Below are positions 43,620 to 52,929 of a stretch of DNA of 64,000 bases, in pieces. The stretch spans positions 62,001 through 126,000 of the forward strand of contig HG934468.1 of NCBI GenBank assembly GCA_000723505.1, read 5' to 3'. This stretch comes from Mucinivorans hirudinis (GTDB taxonomy: Bacteria; Bacteroidota; Bacteroidia; Bacteroidales; Rikenellaceae). The notes under the pieces were generated by a model. It was not told where the DNA came from. It made no database searches and was given only the letters and a program-made list of their open reading frames with translations. How positions within the stretch are numbered: the stretch's first letter is position 1; the number at the start of each line of letters is the position of its first letter. The position numbers and the translations under genes were made by a program.

Positions 43620-44317
43620 ATGTTTTCATTAGGCTTTTTCGTGGATCTTCAGATTTCGCTCATTGTGCTTTGGGCAATTTACTATTTTGCGATTCACAAT
43701 AGAGTGAGAACTGCTGTTGCTCGCACGATAATCTTGTTGATAGTTCCCTTCTCGCTTGCTATCTCCCTTACGAAAATTCCGCTGCAAACCGTGAAAGAAT
43801 ATGTCGAACTGCCCGTTGATGCGCCCTCAGCCGGGGTGCAGGATTTCCCCGCAGTAGTCAGTAGCTTTGAAGGTGACGCGATGCAGGATGTCGGAGTCTT
43901 CTATGTTATTGATAAACAGGGATTGAACGCTCAATGGCTCTATGCGGTCGGAGTTGTCGTGATGATTTTGTGGCTGTTGGTCGGGCTTTTTTCGATTTTC
44001 TCGACGATACTTTTTACAAAAATCGAAAAGATATTTGGACACAGCGTTATCTTTCTTCGTAAGAGGGCAGCTGCCTATTCGTTTTTCAATTATATATTTA
44101 TTAACAGCTCATTACGAAGTTCTCCGTCACTTCGTCTGGTTATACTCCACGAGGCGGCACATTCTAAATACTGCCACTCGGTCGATTTAAGTATAATGCT
44201 TCTCTGTCGTGCACTACTTTGGTTTAACCCTGTCGTGTGGCATTTGACAGTTCTGCTCAAAAGAGTGCACGAATATCAAGTTGATAACTCAATCGTGCGC
44301 AGCTGCGCATCAATTAA
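43620..44317 (+). pseudogene. blaR1: BlaR1-type M56 sensor peptidase, truncated by IS1634
   Basis: About 232 native residues: membrane helices and the cytoplasmic zinc-metalloprotease motif HEAAH (LVILHEAAHSKY) with RVHEYQVDNSIV. The gene is cut at codon ~233 by IS1634 copy 4. Beyond the IS only about four more codons (KEY...) remain before an IS4-type element, and the C-terminal part is missing. Confidence 0.88.
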
Positions 44318-46469
44318 CCCAACTTCAACGCCAAAAAGTTTTTTCGGTGTTTTTTTGCTCAAAAACGGGGGTGATTTCATACTATTGAGTTGATTTTCAG
44401 AAGATGCTTATTTGGTGAAGTGCTTTGTAATACCCACGGGAGTAAATTTTATGTTGTACCTTAGCGGGCATGTACTTCACATCGAACATACGCTTGAGCC
44501 CCGAGCACGGCAGGGAACTCCCTTATTATAAAATCAAGGAGTCCTTCCGTGACGTTATAGGACGTGTGCATACCCGTGTAATGTTGACTCCGGGTTACCT
44601 TCCCGATTTGTGTAGCGATGAGATTGTGCAGATTCGCCGCGGTCTGACCTATATGATGGAGCAGAGTGCGTATATCCCAGCTCAGCAGGCGATGTTTACT
44701 GCCGATCCCAGAGGAGAGTACAGTGAAAAGGTTCGTGGATACATCGAGAAGTTTTGGAGTCAGATAAAGGGTAGCGGCAAGATTGATTCCGCACGGGCAA
44801 GTTATGATGAGGCAGAACGCAAAGCCCGCAAATTAATAGATGTCAACACAATACAGCATACAGATGCACGTGAGGCAGGTGCAGAGAATGTATGCCTTCA
44901 GGCGATACGCGAACTACAGCTCGACACATTTCTGCGACGCGAAGGATGGTCGGAGCGTAAGATAAATTCTACACTGGCATCCTTGATTATCCGGACTGTA
45001 TATTCCCCATCGGAATGGGCGGCACTACGTATACTCGACGAGAATTCTGCCGCAATGGAGCTTCTGACGGGTCAGTTTGGCGACTGCCCGACTCAGCGCG
45101 AGGTATATGCGGCTGCTCCATCGCTTTATGCCTTGAAAGACAAGCTAGAGCGTCATCTGTGCTCTCGCACCGACTCGTTGTTTAATCTCACTAACCGGGT
45201 GATGCTCTTCGATTTGACCAACTTCTATTTCGAGGGTAGCAAGACAGGCTCAAAGAAGGCAAAGTTTGGTCGCTCGAAGGAGAAACGCTCAGACTGTCGC
45301 CTTCTTGTCCTCGCCTTGGCAATCAATACTGAAGGCTTTATCCGATACAGTTCAATCCTTGCCGGCAACACAGCCGACCCCGATTCACTACCGGCGATGG
45401 TGGAGGGCATTATCTCGAAGAATCCGGTCTCGACAAACCCCCAACAGAAAGTTATGGTGGTCATCGATGCAGGAATAGCCACGGAAGCCAATCTCGGATT
45501 GCTCAAAGAACGAGGATATAATTACCTTTGTGTCAGCAGAACCAAGCTCAAAGATTATACTCTCAAAGAGGAAGGTCGCTCTGTTACGGTATTTGATAGT
45601 CGCAAGCGTCCCATTACTATAGCCCAAGTCGAGCACCGGGAGGGAGGCGACTTCTACCTTCGCATTACCTCCCCCGCCAAAGCAATGACCGAACATTCCA
45701 TGAACCAACAGTGGCGAGAGCGTTTCGAGCTTGAACTCACAAAGGCACGCAACGCTCTTACGGCAAAAGGAGGCACAAAGAGATACGACAAGGTGGTGGA
45801 GCGTGTTGGACGTGCACTCGGTAAATACCCCTCTGTATCCAAGTATTACCAAATAGACTACATCCGCTCGGATAAAAACCCCGAGCAGATGTCTGATATC
45901 CAATGGCAAATCAAAATCAGCCAAGACCAGGCTGAGCAACGCTTTGGTACATACTTCCTGCGCACCAACGTAACCTCCCTTGACGAGCGAACTACGTGGG
46001 ACTACTATAACTTGATTAGAGAGATAGAGACATCAAACCGGCAACTCAAAACAGACCTGGAATTGCGCCCCATCTACCATCAGACAGATGACAACTCCGA
46101 TGCCCATCTATTCTTCGGACTACTATCATACTGGATTGTAAACACAGTTCGACACAAACTAAAGTTACAAGGCATAACTCATTACTGGACTGAATTAAAG
46201 CGCATTCTATCCACCCAAAAGGCTATTACCACCAAAGCAGAAAACGCACTCGGAGAACAAATAGAACTACGCATCTGTTCGGACCCCACAGATGCCGCCT
46301 CGGAACTATATCGAATCCTCGGATACAACCCCATACCATTTAGACGACACACAATCAAAACTGCACCACCACCTCCGAATTGAAAAATCTGTAGTACCCA
46401 CGCAGAAAGCCAAAAACAGATAAGGCTTAAAGAACAGAGGATTTGCATACATATTACGTTGAAGTTGGG
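44318..46469 (+). mobile_element. IS1634-family element, copy 4 (2152 bp)
   Basis: Direct repeat TTAA at 44314-44317 and 46470-46473. Inserted in blaR1. Confidence 0.93.
44470..46383 (+). CDS. IS1634-family transposase, copy 4
   Basis: 637 residues, protein identical to copy 1 (DKNPEQMSDIQW variant). Confidence 0.92.
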   Translation: MYFTSNIRLSPEHGRELPYYKIKESFRDVIGRVHTRVMLTPGYLPDLCSDEIVQIRRGLTYMMEQSAYIPAQQAMFTADPRGEYSEKVRGYIEKFWSQIKGSGKIDSARASYDEAERKARKLIDVNTIQHTDAREAGAENVCLQAIRELQLDTFLRREGWSERKINSTLASLIIRTVYSPSEWAALRILDENSAAMELLTGQFGDCPTQREVYAAAPSLYALKDKLERHLCSRTDSLFNLTNRVMLFDLTNFYFEGSKTGSKKAKFGRSKEKRSDCRLLVLALAINTEGFIRYSSILAGNTADPDSLPAMVEGIISKNPVSTNPQQKVMVVIDAGIATEANLGLLKERGYNYLCVSRTKLKDYTLKEEGRSVTVFDSRKRPITIAQVEHREGGDFYLRITSPAKAMTEHSMNQQWRERFELELTKARNALTAKGGTKRYDKVVERVGRALGKYPSVSKYYQIDYIRSDKNPEQMSDIQWQIKISQDQAEQRFGTYFLRTNVTSLDERTTWDYYNLIREIETSNRQLKTDLELRPIYHQTDDNSDAHLFFGLLSYWIVNTVRHKLKLQGITHYWTELKRILSTQKAITTKAENALGEQIELRICSDPTDAASELYRILGYNPIPFRRHTIKTAPPPPN

Positions 46470-47007
46470 TTAAAGAATATCATTACTGACCGACAAAAAA
46501 GTTGAGAAAAAAAGAGAGGGGTAATCCCCTTTGAAGAGAATTACCCCGATAGTTGTAATTTTGTAAGTGCAAACAATACAAGATTCAACTATGGGCAAAG
46601 ATAGTTATAAAAATTTAGTCGGTCAGCCGATTTTCAAACAGGTTGTAGATTTTCTGCCAAGAGCGAAGTTTGACCTGTTAGTTCACCGCCACAAATCGGA
46701 TAGGTACTACAAACGATTTCGCTCGTGGGAGCAGTTGATAACTTTGCTCTTTGGGGTCTTTAGCAGGTGTGATTCTGTGGGCGAGATTGCAGCAGCAATG
46801 CAGGGCTTGCAAGGCAAGTTGAGCTATTTGGGGCTAGATAAATCGCCCGCCAAAAGCACCATAGGCGATGCTTTGCGAGATAGAGATGAGGTTTTGTTCA
46901 GGGATTACTACTTTGAGTTATTGAGCCACTACTCGCCACTTTTGTCGGTCAGCCGAATTAAGGGGGTGGATTTTGAGAAGTTTTACATCTTCGATTCTAC
47001 TGTTATG

Positions 47008-47700
47008 TTAATTTTGAATTGACGGATATAATTTTTTGAGTTTTATTCTTGCATCTTCATTTGTAAATTGCCAGTTAATTTTCAAGTTTGCGTTATTTCG
47101 ATGGTTTTGCCACGCTTCTACCTCAGCGATAACTTTTTCTTTGGTAGGAATATGCCTATTCAAACACTGACCATTGAGCACGTGTAACTCTATCTCTGCC
47201 ATATTCAACCAACTGCCGTGCTTGGGAGTTAAAATAAACTCAAATCTATCCCATAACTCCTTTGCCTGCTCAGGTGGAAAAATCTCATAAAAAGCAGAAC
47301 CATCGTGAGTTTTGAAGTTATCCATAACCAATTTTATCTTCTTGGCAGTGGGATATTCATCAGATATTTTCTTGATGAATTTTGCCCAATCTGCTTTTGT
47401 CTTAAAATCCGTAACATCCACTATTCTCCTACCTGTAAGGGGTTCATTGGCAATGAATATATTTACCGTTCCGTGCCTAATGTATTCATAATCTACTCTT
47501 GCATCCTGCCCCGGTTTCATTGGAATTGATGCAACTTCTTCAATTAGCTGCTTTGGCGACTCGTCCATACAAACAACCGGATACTCTTCATTATAGGGCT
47601 GCTTATAAACATCCAACACTCGCTCCATATTAGCCACAAAATTAGCACTCTGCTCAGGCGGAATCACCCACCCCTTTACTTTCCAAGGCTTAAGTTCGTT
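47008..47700 (-). CDS. IS630 transposase, DDE part (frame B)
   Basis: Frame from the slip site, about 230 residues (the first in-frame start, ATT/GTG-like, is near 47667). Catalytic motifs VVCMDESPKQ (Asp), LVMDNFKTHD (Asp) and HGSWLNMAEIE (Glu). A -1 slip at the eight-A run 47706-47699 reads LKKNELKPWKVKGW and joins it to the upstream frame, giving ~377 residues. Confidence 0.88.
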   Translation of the reverse strand, partial: NELKPWKVKGWVIPPEQSANFVANMERVLDVYKQPYNEEYPVVCMDESPKQLIEEVASIPMKPGQDARVDYEYIRHGTVNIFIANEPLTGRRIVDVTDFKTKADWAKFIKKISDEYPTAKKIKLVMDNFKTHDGSAFYEIFPPEQAKELWDRFEFILTPKHGSWLNMAEIELHVLNGQCLNRHIPTKEKVIAEVEAWQNHRNNANLKINWQFTNEDARIKLKKLYPSIQN

Positions 47701-48140
47701 TTTTTTAATACATTAGACACACTAACGTGTGAAATGTAATCAACATACTGCAATTCAACAACTTTATTAGAAAGCATTCGCAAAGACCATTTGGAAAATC
47801 CTGCTGGCGGTTCGCTACAACACAATGCTACTATCTTGGCTTCTAAATCACCATCTACTTTTTTCTGATAGAGCTGACCCGAAGGGCGACGTTCGAGTAC
47901 CTCCTCAAAGCCTTCTTCGACAAATCGTTTCTTAACTCTGTCGATTGTCCTTGCTCCAATCTTCAAAACCTTACAAATACTCTCATTGGTAATCCCTTTA
48001 TTGTCAGAAAATTCTCCCTTGTCGCAACTCAATAAAATATGAGCAACACGAAAAGAATGAGCACTATGGCTTCCCTTTTTTATTATTGTCTGAAGCTCGG
48101 CAACCTCCGCTGCCGATAATTTGATAGTGTAACGAATCAT
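47676..48140 (-). CDS. IS630 transposase, helix-turn-helix part (frame A)
   Basis: 154 residues with two helix-turn-helix segments (GITNESICKVLKIGARTIDRVKKRF and the RMLSNKVVELQYVDYISHVSVSNVL region). It ends seven codons beyond the A8 run; only the first ~147 residues join the fused product. Confidence 0.88.
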   Translation of the reverse strand: MIRYTIKLSAAEVAELQTIIKKGSHSAHSFRVAHILLSCDKGEFSDNKGITNESICKVLKIGARTIDRVKKRFVEEGFEEVLERRPSGQLYQKKVDGDLEAKIVALCCSEPPAGFSKWSLRMLSNKVVELQYVDYISHVSVSNVLKKTNLSLGK

Positions 48141-50405
48141 TGTAGGCTATATTTATCACAAAGATAAAAATAATTTACGCCATATCAAAATTAACATAAC
48201 ACTACCACTATTCGCCTATTTTCGGACATAATGAAGGGGGTAGGTCGTAACCCCAAAGGAGATGGTAAGAAGAAGGGTGGATTGAAGGTGCATATGATGA
48301 TAGACGCTCACGCCGATTGTGCCAAGCACGTCAATATAAGCGAGGCAAAAATGCACGATAAGAAATTTCTGAGCAAGCTCAACCTCACAGCAGGGAGTAT
48401 GATTTGTTTCGACAAGGCGTACAACGACTATGGGCAATATGCCCGCTGGACAGAAGAGGGAGTTTGGTTTGTCGGACGGTTGAAACGCAATGCTGTTTAC
48501 GAGGTACAGGAGGTTATTTCAGAGAAAGTGCTGAACGACAAAGAGTTTGGAGTAATATCAGAGGAGCACATTCATCTGAATTATAAGGATAATAAGGAGC
48601 AGAAGAAGGTTTGTTTAAGGAAAGTTGTTTATCGTGATGAAAAGGGTCGGATATTGGTTTTTATCACCAATAACTTTCAAATCAGTGCAGAGGATGTGGC
48701 TTTTATCTACAAGTGCCGCTGGCAAATAGAGCTGTTGTTTAAGAAGTTGAAGCAGAATTTTCAACTACACTTTTTCTACTCTGAGACCGAGAATGGAATT
48801 AAGACGCAGATATGGATAACGCTCATTGCTCATCTACTTTTGACGGTGTTGAAAGTCAAAACGCAGACTGACAAAGCATTTTCGACTGTTGCGGTGTTGG
48901 TGAGGATACATTTGACGAGTTATCTGGATATTTTTTGGATGATTCAGAACTGCAAACGCACTTATCACAAGCGAAAAGGGGCTAATTTTTGCTCATCGAG
49001 CCGAGCCCCAACGATACAAATGGCACTATTTTGAGGGGGGTAGGTATTTTGAAATGACTATTTATGCGGAAATACTGCTGATTACTAAACGATTGCAGAA
49101 ATAATTAACAAAAATCCGATTTTAGTCGGTTAATAATGAAAATATTTCTCAAAATGTCCGGAGTACGCATAAAAAATTTACAGTCGGCAAAGCCTCTTAT
49201 CGAGCAGCAATTCAATGAGATGGAGTTCGTTATTGACTTGCCGCAGCCTGATGCTACGCTGAAGATGTCGGGGGCGGAGTTGAAGGAGGCGGTGGGCATT
49301 AAAAAACATATTCACCCGCTTGAGGAAGTGGACGGTCTGCCGGGGGAATTGGAGAAGAAGTTCGACAAGGCTGGAGGAACGATTACGGGCGATTTGCGTG
49401 TGCTGGGTGATGGGCGAATGAAGAACCTGCGGGTCGATGAGTACCTCGAAGTGCCTGAGCTTAAGTACAACCGAATTACTGCCACAGGCAATGAGTTTTG
49501 GGTGACCGATGCAGGTGTGGTGGACGATGCTTGGGAGGACGATGACGATATGTATGTCGTGGAGCTGAAATCGAAAGAGGGTGAGATAACTATCAATTTT
49601 CAGTATAAGGATATTCTGCGAGGGATTTTCTACACCACCGATGAGGACGGACAGCCGACAGGGTTTAGGACTGCATATTTTGAGGTGACGGGTATTATCA
49701 ACGAGACGATGTTTCATTGCCTGCCGCTCAACGGCATCGCTCCGCAGCGGTTTATGACATTGGCTCGACAGGGCAACAAAACCAATCCGCATCGACAAGG
49801 GTCGATATATTTGGACGGCTTACACAAATGGTTGCGTGTGTTGGACGGTGTCAAGGATGAGCGAATCGATCAAAAAAACATCAAAGTTCAGCTTGGCGAC
49901 CTCTCGGAGATTAACCACCCTCTGTTCGGGCAACTGCAAGGTTACGGTGCACTTCTCGAAAATGCCTATATATGCGGACGATTGGTGCAGCGCAACCCCG
50001 ACACGGGCGAGGATTGGATTGTGGGGGCTGTGGCGGTGCAGGGCGAGCAGGTGTTTCGCTATAATTCGGACGGAGTTTGCGAGCCTGCGACCATAACCCT
50101 GACCGCTGCCGAATTTGGCATCACGTCGCCTGAAACCGCCCGAACGTGGCAATATAAAGATGGGCAGGAGTGGGTTGATATTCCTAACACTCAGCTGCTC
50201 ACTTTCGAGCTTTCGCCCGATTCAGAGATTTGGCGAGAACGGCGAACACTGACCCTACGTTACCTCGCCTGCGGAGTCTATTACGACATAATAACGATTA
50301 CCAAAGTCTACGATGGCGAAGATGCCTATTCGGTGCGGATACTCTCAACCAACGGCACAAATTTGGTTCTACAGGATTTCGTGTGAGAATAGTTATCTTT
50401 GCCGA

Positions 50406-50732
50406 ATGACAGCAACCGAAGTATTGAGTAAATTATTATTGCCTAGGAGTAGTGATTGGTCGATAGGCAGTGTAGACATCGACGAGCAAAACGAGGAAGT
50501 TCGTATTGAGCTTGTCTATAACAATGAAGTGGTAATTATTGATGGTATAAGTTATCCTATCTATGACTATCGTTCAGTTCGAGAGTGGCGACACTTGGAT
50601 TTGTGGCAATATAAGAGTTACCTTGTTGCCCGTATTCCGCGTTATATTGTTGGAGATAAGGTAATAAGCTTGGGCGTACCGTGGTCAGCGCCATTGGAAC
50701 GTATGACCACTTTGCTCGAAAAAAAACGATAG
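50406..50732 (+). CDS. ISL3 transposase, N-terminal frame
   Basis: 108 residues, the N-terminal region of a Bacteroidetes ISL3-type transposase (relatives are often annotated as ISAon1-type with a separate N-terminal frame). It ends just after eight A (50719-50726) read as GAA AAA AAA, where a -1 slip leads into the catalytic frame. Confidence 0.75.
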   Translation: MTATEVLSKLLLPRSSDWSIGSVDIDEQNEEVRIELVYNNEVVIIDGISYPIYDYRSVREWRHLDLWQYKSYLVARIPRYIVGDKVISLGVPWSAPLERMTTLLEKKR

Positions 50733-51622
50733 AGACTTTGCAAGTAACCAAGAGTCAGAGTGGTACGGCAAGGTTATTGCGTATAAGTTTTGACCAAGTA
50801 CATCGCGTGATGCACCGAGCAGTAGAGCGCGGTATGGCATTGCGAGATAGTGATGAGCTATATAAATATGTTAGCATTGACGAGAAAGCTATAAGTCGTG
50901 GTCACGAGTACGCATCAATTTTATCGGATGAGTTGAGCGGAATTGTGATAGAGGTTAGTAAAGGCAGGACAAAGGAAAGTGTTGATAATTTGTGTATTAA
51001 AGGTTTATCTGAGGAGCAGCGAGGGGCAGTAGAGCGAATATGCACCGATATGTGGGATCCTTATATTTACGCAGCAAAGGAGTATTTTGGGCAAGCATTG
51101 CACTGCCACGATAATTTTCATTTGGTCGGTTATTTGAATAAGGCTGTTGATAAGGTACGTCGCCGAGAGGTTAAGTTACACGAAGATTTGAAACGAACTA
51201 AGTATTTGTGGCTCAAGGACACAAATAATTTTACAGATAAGCAGTATGCGACTTTCGAGGCTATACGGGGAGCAAATTACGAGGTATCTCGGGCTTGGCA
51301 AGTGAAGGAGAATTTTAGAGATATTCAGTTTCGGCAAGAAAACTATCAAAGTGCATTATCAATATATATGTTTTGGAAACAGAACGCATTAAGGGTAAAT
51401 ATACCTGAGATAACCCAAGTAGTAGAAATGTTTGACAGGCATAAAAAAGGAATTGTAAATGCGATACTAACTGGCGCAAGTAATGCAAGGGCAGAGAGGT
51501 TAAACAGCTCTATCGAAGAGATAAAAAGAATCGGCAGAGGATACCGTAAATTTGAAAACTTCAGAATCGCAATACTATTCTTCAATGCAAACCTCAAACT
51601 TTACCCACACGAAAACCAGTAG
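50681..51622 (+). CDS. ISL3 transposase, catalytic frame
   Basis: The DDE_Tnp_ISL3 domain: SIDEKAISRGHEYASILSD (Asp), CTDMWDPYIYAAKEYF (Asp) and NARAERLNSSIEEIKRIGRGYRKFENF (Glu). A fused product through the slip site would be about 405 residues, the normal length. The start near 50681 is only the open-frame limit. Confidence 0.88.
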   Translation: MVSAIGTYDHFARKKTIETLQVTKSQSGTARLLRISFDQVHRVMHRAVERGMALRDSDELYKYVSIDEKAISRGHEYASILSDELSGIVIEVSKGRTKESVDNLCIKGLSEEQRGAVERICTDMWDPYIYAAKEYFGQALHCHDNFHLVGYLNKAVDKVRRREVKLHEDLKRTKYLWLKDTNNFTDKQYATFEAIRGANYEVSRAWQVKENFRDIQFRQENYQSALSIYMFWKQNALRVNIPEITQVVEMFDRHKKGIVNAILTGASNARAERLNSSIEEIKRIGRGYRKFENFRIAILFFNANLKLYPHENQ

Positions 51623-51891
51623 AACCACAAATTTTATCAACGGCGACATCGGCACATTTCTGCAAGCGGCGATTTTCAAAGGGTCAAGAGATATAACCGC
51701 AACGCTTCCCGACAACGCTTTTAATTGGTTCAGAGTATCCAACAACCCAGATGGCGATATCGTGTGGAACGAACAGCATCAAGGGGCAGGCAGCAGAATA
51801 TGGATTGCCGACCCTGATGTTTATCGCCGAGCAACATTTGAATGCGAAGTCATTTTACCATAAAATAATAACCAACAAATAATAATTTACG

Positions 51892-52929
51892 ATGGCAGTA
51901 ATTTCAAGAGGTCAGATTACGATTGTGGACTTGTCGGATGGCAAGTCAATCAATCTCTACTTGGGTAGCAATGTGGCTACTACGCAGATTTTCAACAAAG
52001 AAAATTCGAGCTATGTGCCGAATTGGACGGTGTCGCCGTTTCTGGTTATCACTCCTGAAGTCTATGTTACAGGTGTTGATACTAACCAAGTGAGCCGTTT
52101 GAAAGGAGTGCCCACTTGGAAAATCAATGGCTCGACAACGCTTTCGACTTATGGAGCTACGGCAGCGGCAACTTCACCCTACGCCCTGACCATCAAAAAC
52201 AATATGACTGCGGTCAATCAGTTGCAGGTGGAGTGTGAAGTGGTATATGTCGACCCCGACACCACAGCCGAGACAAAAGCTAAAACACAAATCACCTATA
52301 CCAAAACCGAAAATGCTGGTCAGTTGATTTGTGCAATCGCTTATGCTCCGCTCGGTACGGTGTTCAAAAACGGCTCGGCAGCGAACTTGAAAGCCCATTG
52401 CGATATGTGGCGAGGTTCGACCATCGACAATACGAGTGTAACCTACAAATGGTTCAAGCTCGGCAGCGGCACGTGGACTGAAATCACATCAGCCAACGCA
52501 GGAGGTATTACGGGCTACACGACAAACGAAATCACAATACCCGAAGCAGCGGTGCTGAACTTCGAGAGTTTCAAGTGCGAAATCAAGGACACCGACACGG
52601 CAAGCGGCACGTATAACACCTCGGTTAGCGACATTATCTCATTTGCCGATATGTCCGACCCGTACCAAGTCGAAATCGCCACGCCACAAGGGACAACCCT
52701 CACCAGTGGACTAAACTCGACCACACTCACAGTAAACTGCTGGCAAAATGGAGCATTGCTTGCCGATACGTTCTTCACAGGTGCAACCTGCAAGTGGCGA
52801 AAATTCAACAAACTTGGCGTTCAGGATACCACGTGGGGAACTTCGGGCATCAAAACAGGTCGCTCAATCACCGTAACCCGTGACGAGGTGACGGTCGCCG
52901 CAACTTTCACTGTTGAAATCGACAAGTAA
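51892..52929 (+). CDS. Phage tail/appendage protein with Ig-like domains
   Basis: 345 residues. Begins MAVISRGQITIVDLSDG, paralogous to the next protein (MAIIARGQITVNSVAD). The body is beta-strand rich with Ig-like repeats (VECEVVYVD, FKCEIKDTDTASGTYN, ATFTVEI). Probably a virion surface protein. The stop shares one base with the next ATG. Confidence 0.7.
   Translation: MAVISRGQITIVDLSDGKSINLYLGSNVATTQIFNKENSSYVPNWTVSPFLVITPEVYVTGVDTNQVSRLKGVPTWKINGSTTLSTYGATAAATSPYALTIKNNMTAVNQLQVECEVVYVDPDTTAETKAKTQITYTKTENAGQLICAIAYAPLGTVFKNGSAANLKAHCDMWRGSTIDNTSVTYKWFKLGSGTWTEITSANAGGITGYTTNEITIPEAAVLNFESFKCEIKDTDTASGTYNTSVSDIISFADMSDPYQVEIATPQGTTLTSGLNSTTLTVNCWQNGALLADTFFTGATCKWRKFNKLGVQDTTWGTSGIKTGRSITVTRDEVTVAATFTVEIDK

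Larger units (their letters stand above)
47000..48202 (-). mobile_element. IS630-family element (1203 bp)
   Basis: Terminal repeats (C/G)TGTTATGTTAATTTTGA; TA duplicated at 46998-46999 and 48203-48204, the target rule of IS630/mariner elements. Its transposase is in two overlapping frames. Confidence 0.9.
46567..49034 (+). pseudogene. IS4-family transposase, copy B, split by IS630
   Basis: N-terminal part 46567-46999 ends at YIFDST (the first catalytic Asp); the C-terminal part resumes at 48203 (MKGVGRNPKGDGKKK onward). Otherwise nearly identical to copy A. Confidence 0.9.
46481..49138 (+). mobile_element. IS4-type element, copy B, containing IS630
   Basis: Same ends as copy A at 28227-29681 (CATTACTGACCGAC at left). 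It begins 7 bp after the copy 4 duplication. The 9 bp on its two sides differ (AAAGAATAT; AAAATATTT): blaR1 sequence on the left, prophage tail gene on the right, which suggests recombination rather than simple insertion. Confidence 0.85.
50365..51626 (+). mobile_element. ISL3-family element (1262 bp)
   Basis: Terminal repeats GGTTCTACAGGATTTCGTGTG (left; last base beyond 20 matches loosely) and GGTTCTACTGGTTTTCGTGT (right complement). 8-bp duplication ACAAATTT at 50357-50364 and 51627-51634, typical of ISL3. Confidence 0.92.
49154..51863 (+). pseudogene. Phage tail/receptor-binding protein split by ISL3
   Basis: Starts MSGVRIKNLQSAKPL (the ATG at 49136 lies in the IS4 end), resembling Bacteroidetes phage tail proteins whose N-terminus reads RIKxL...KxSGAEL. 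The frame reaches 50364; after removal of ISL3 and one 8-bp repeat it continues NGTN-FINGDIGTFLQAAIF to 51863, about 482 residues in all. The rest is beta-rich with an Ig-like end domain (FECEVILP). First of a plus-strand tail module. Confidence 0.75.
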
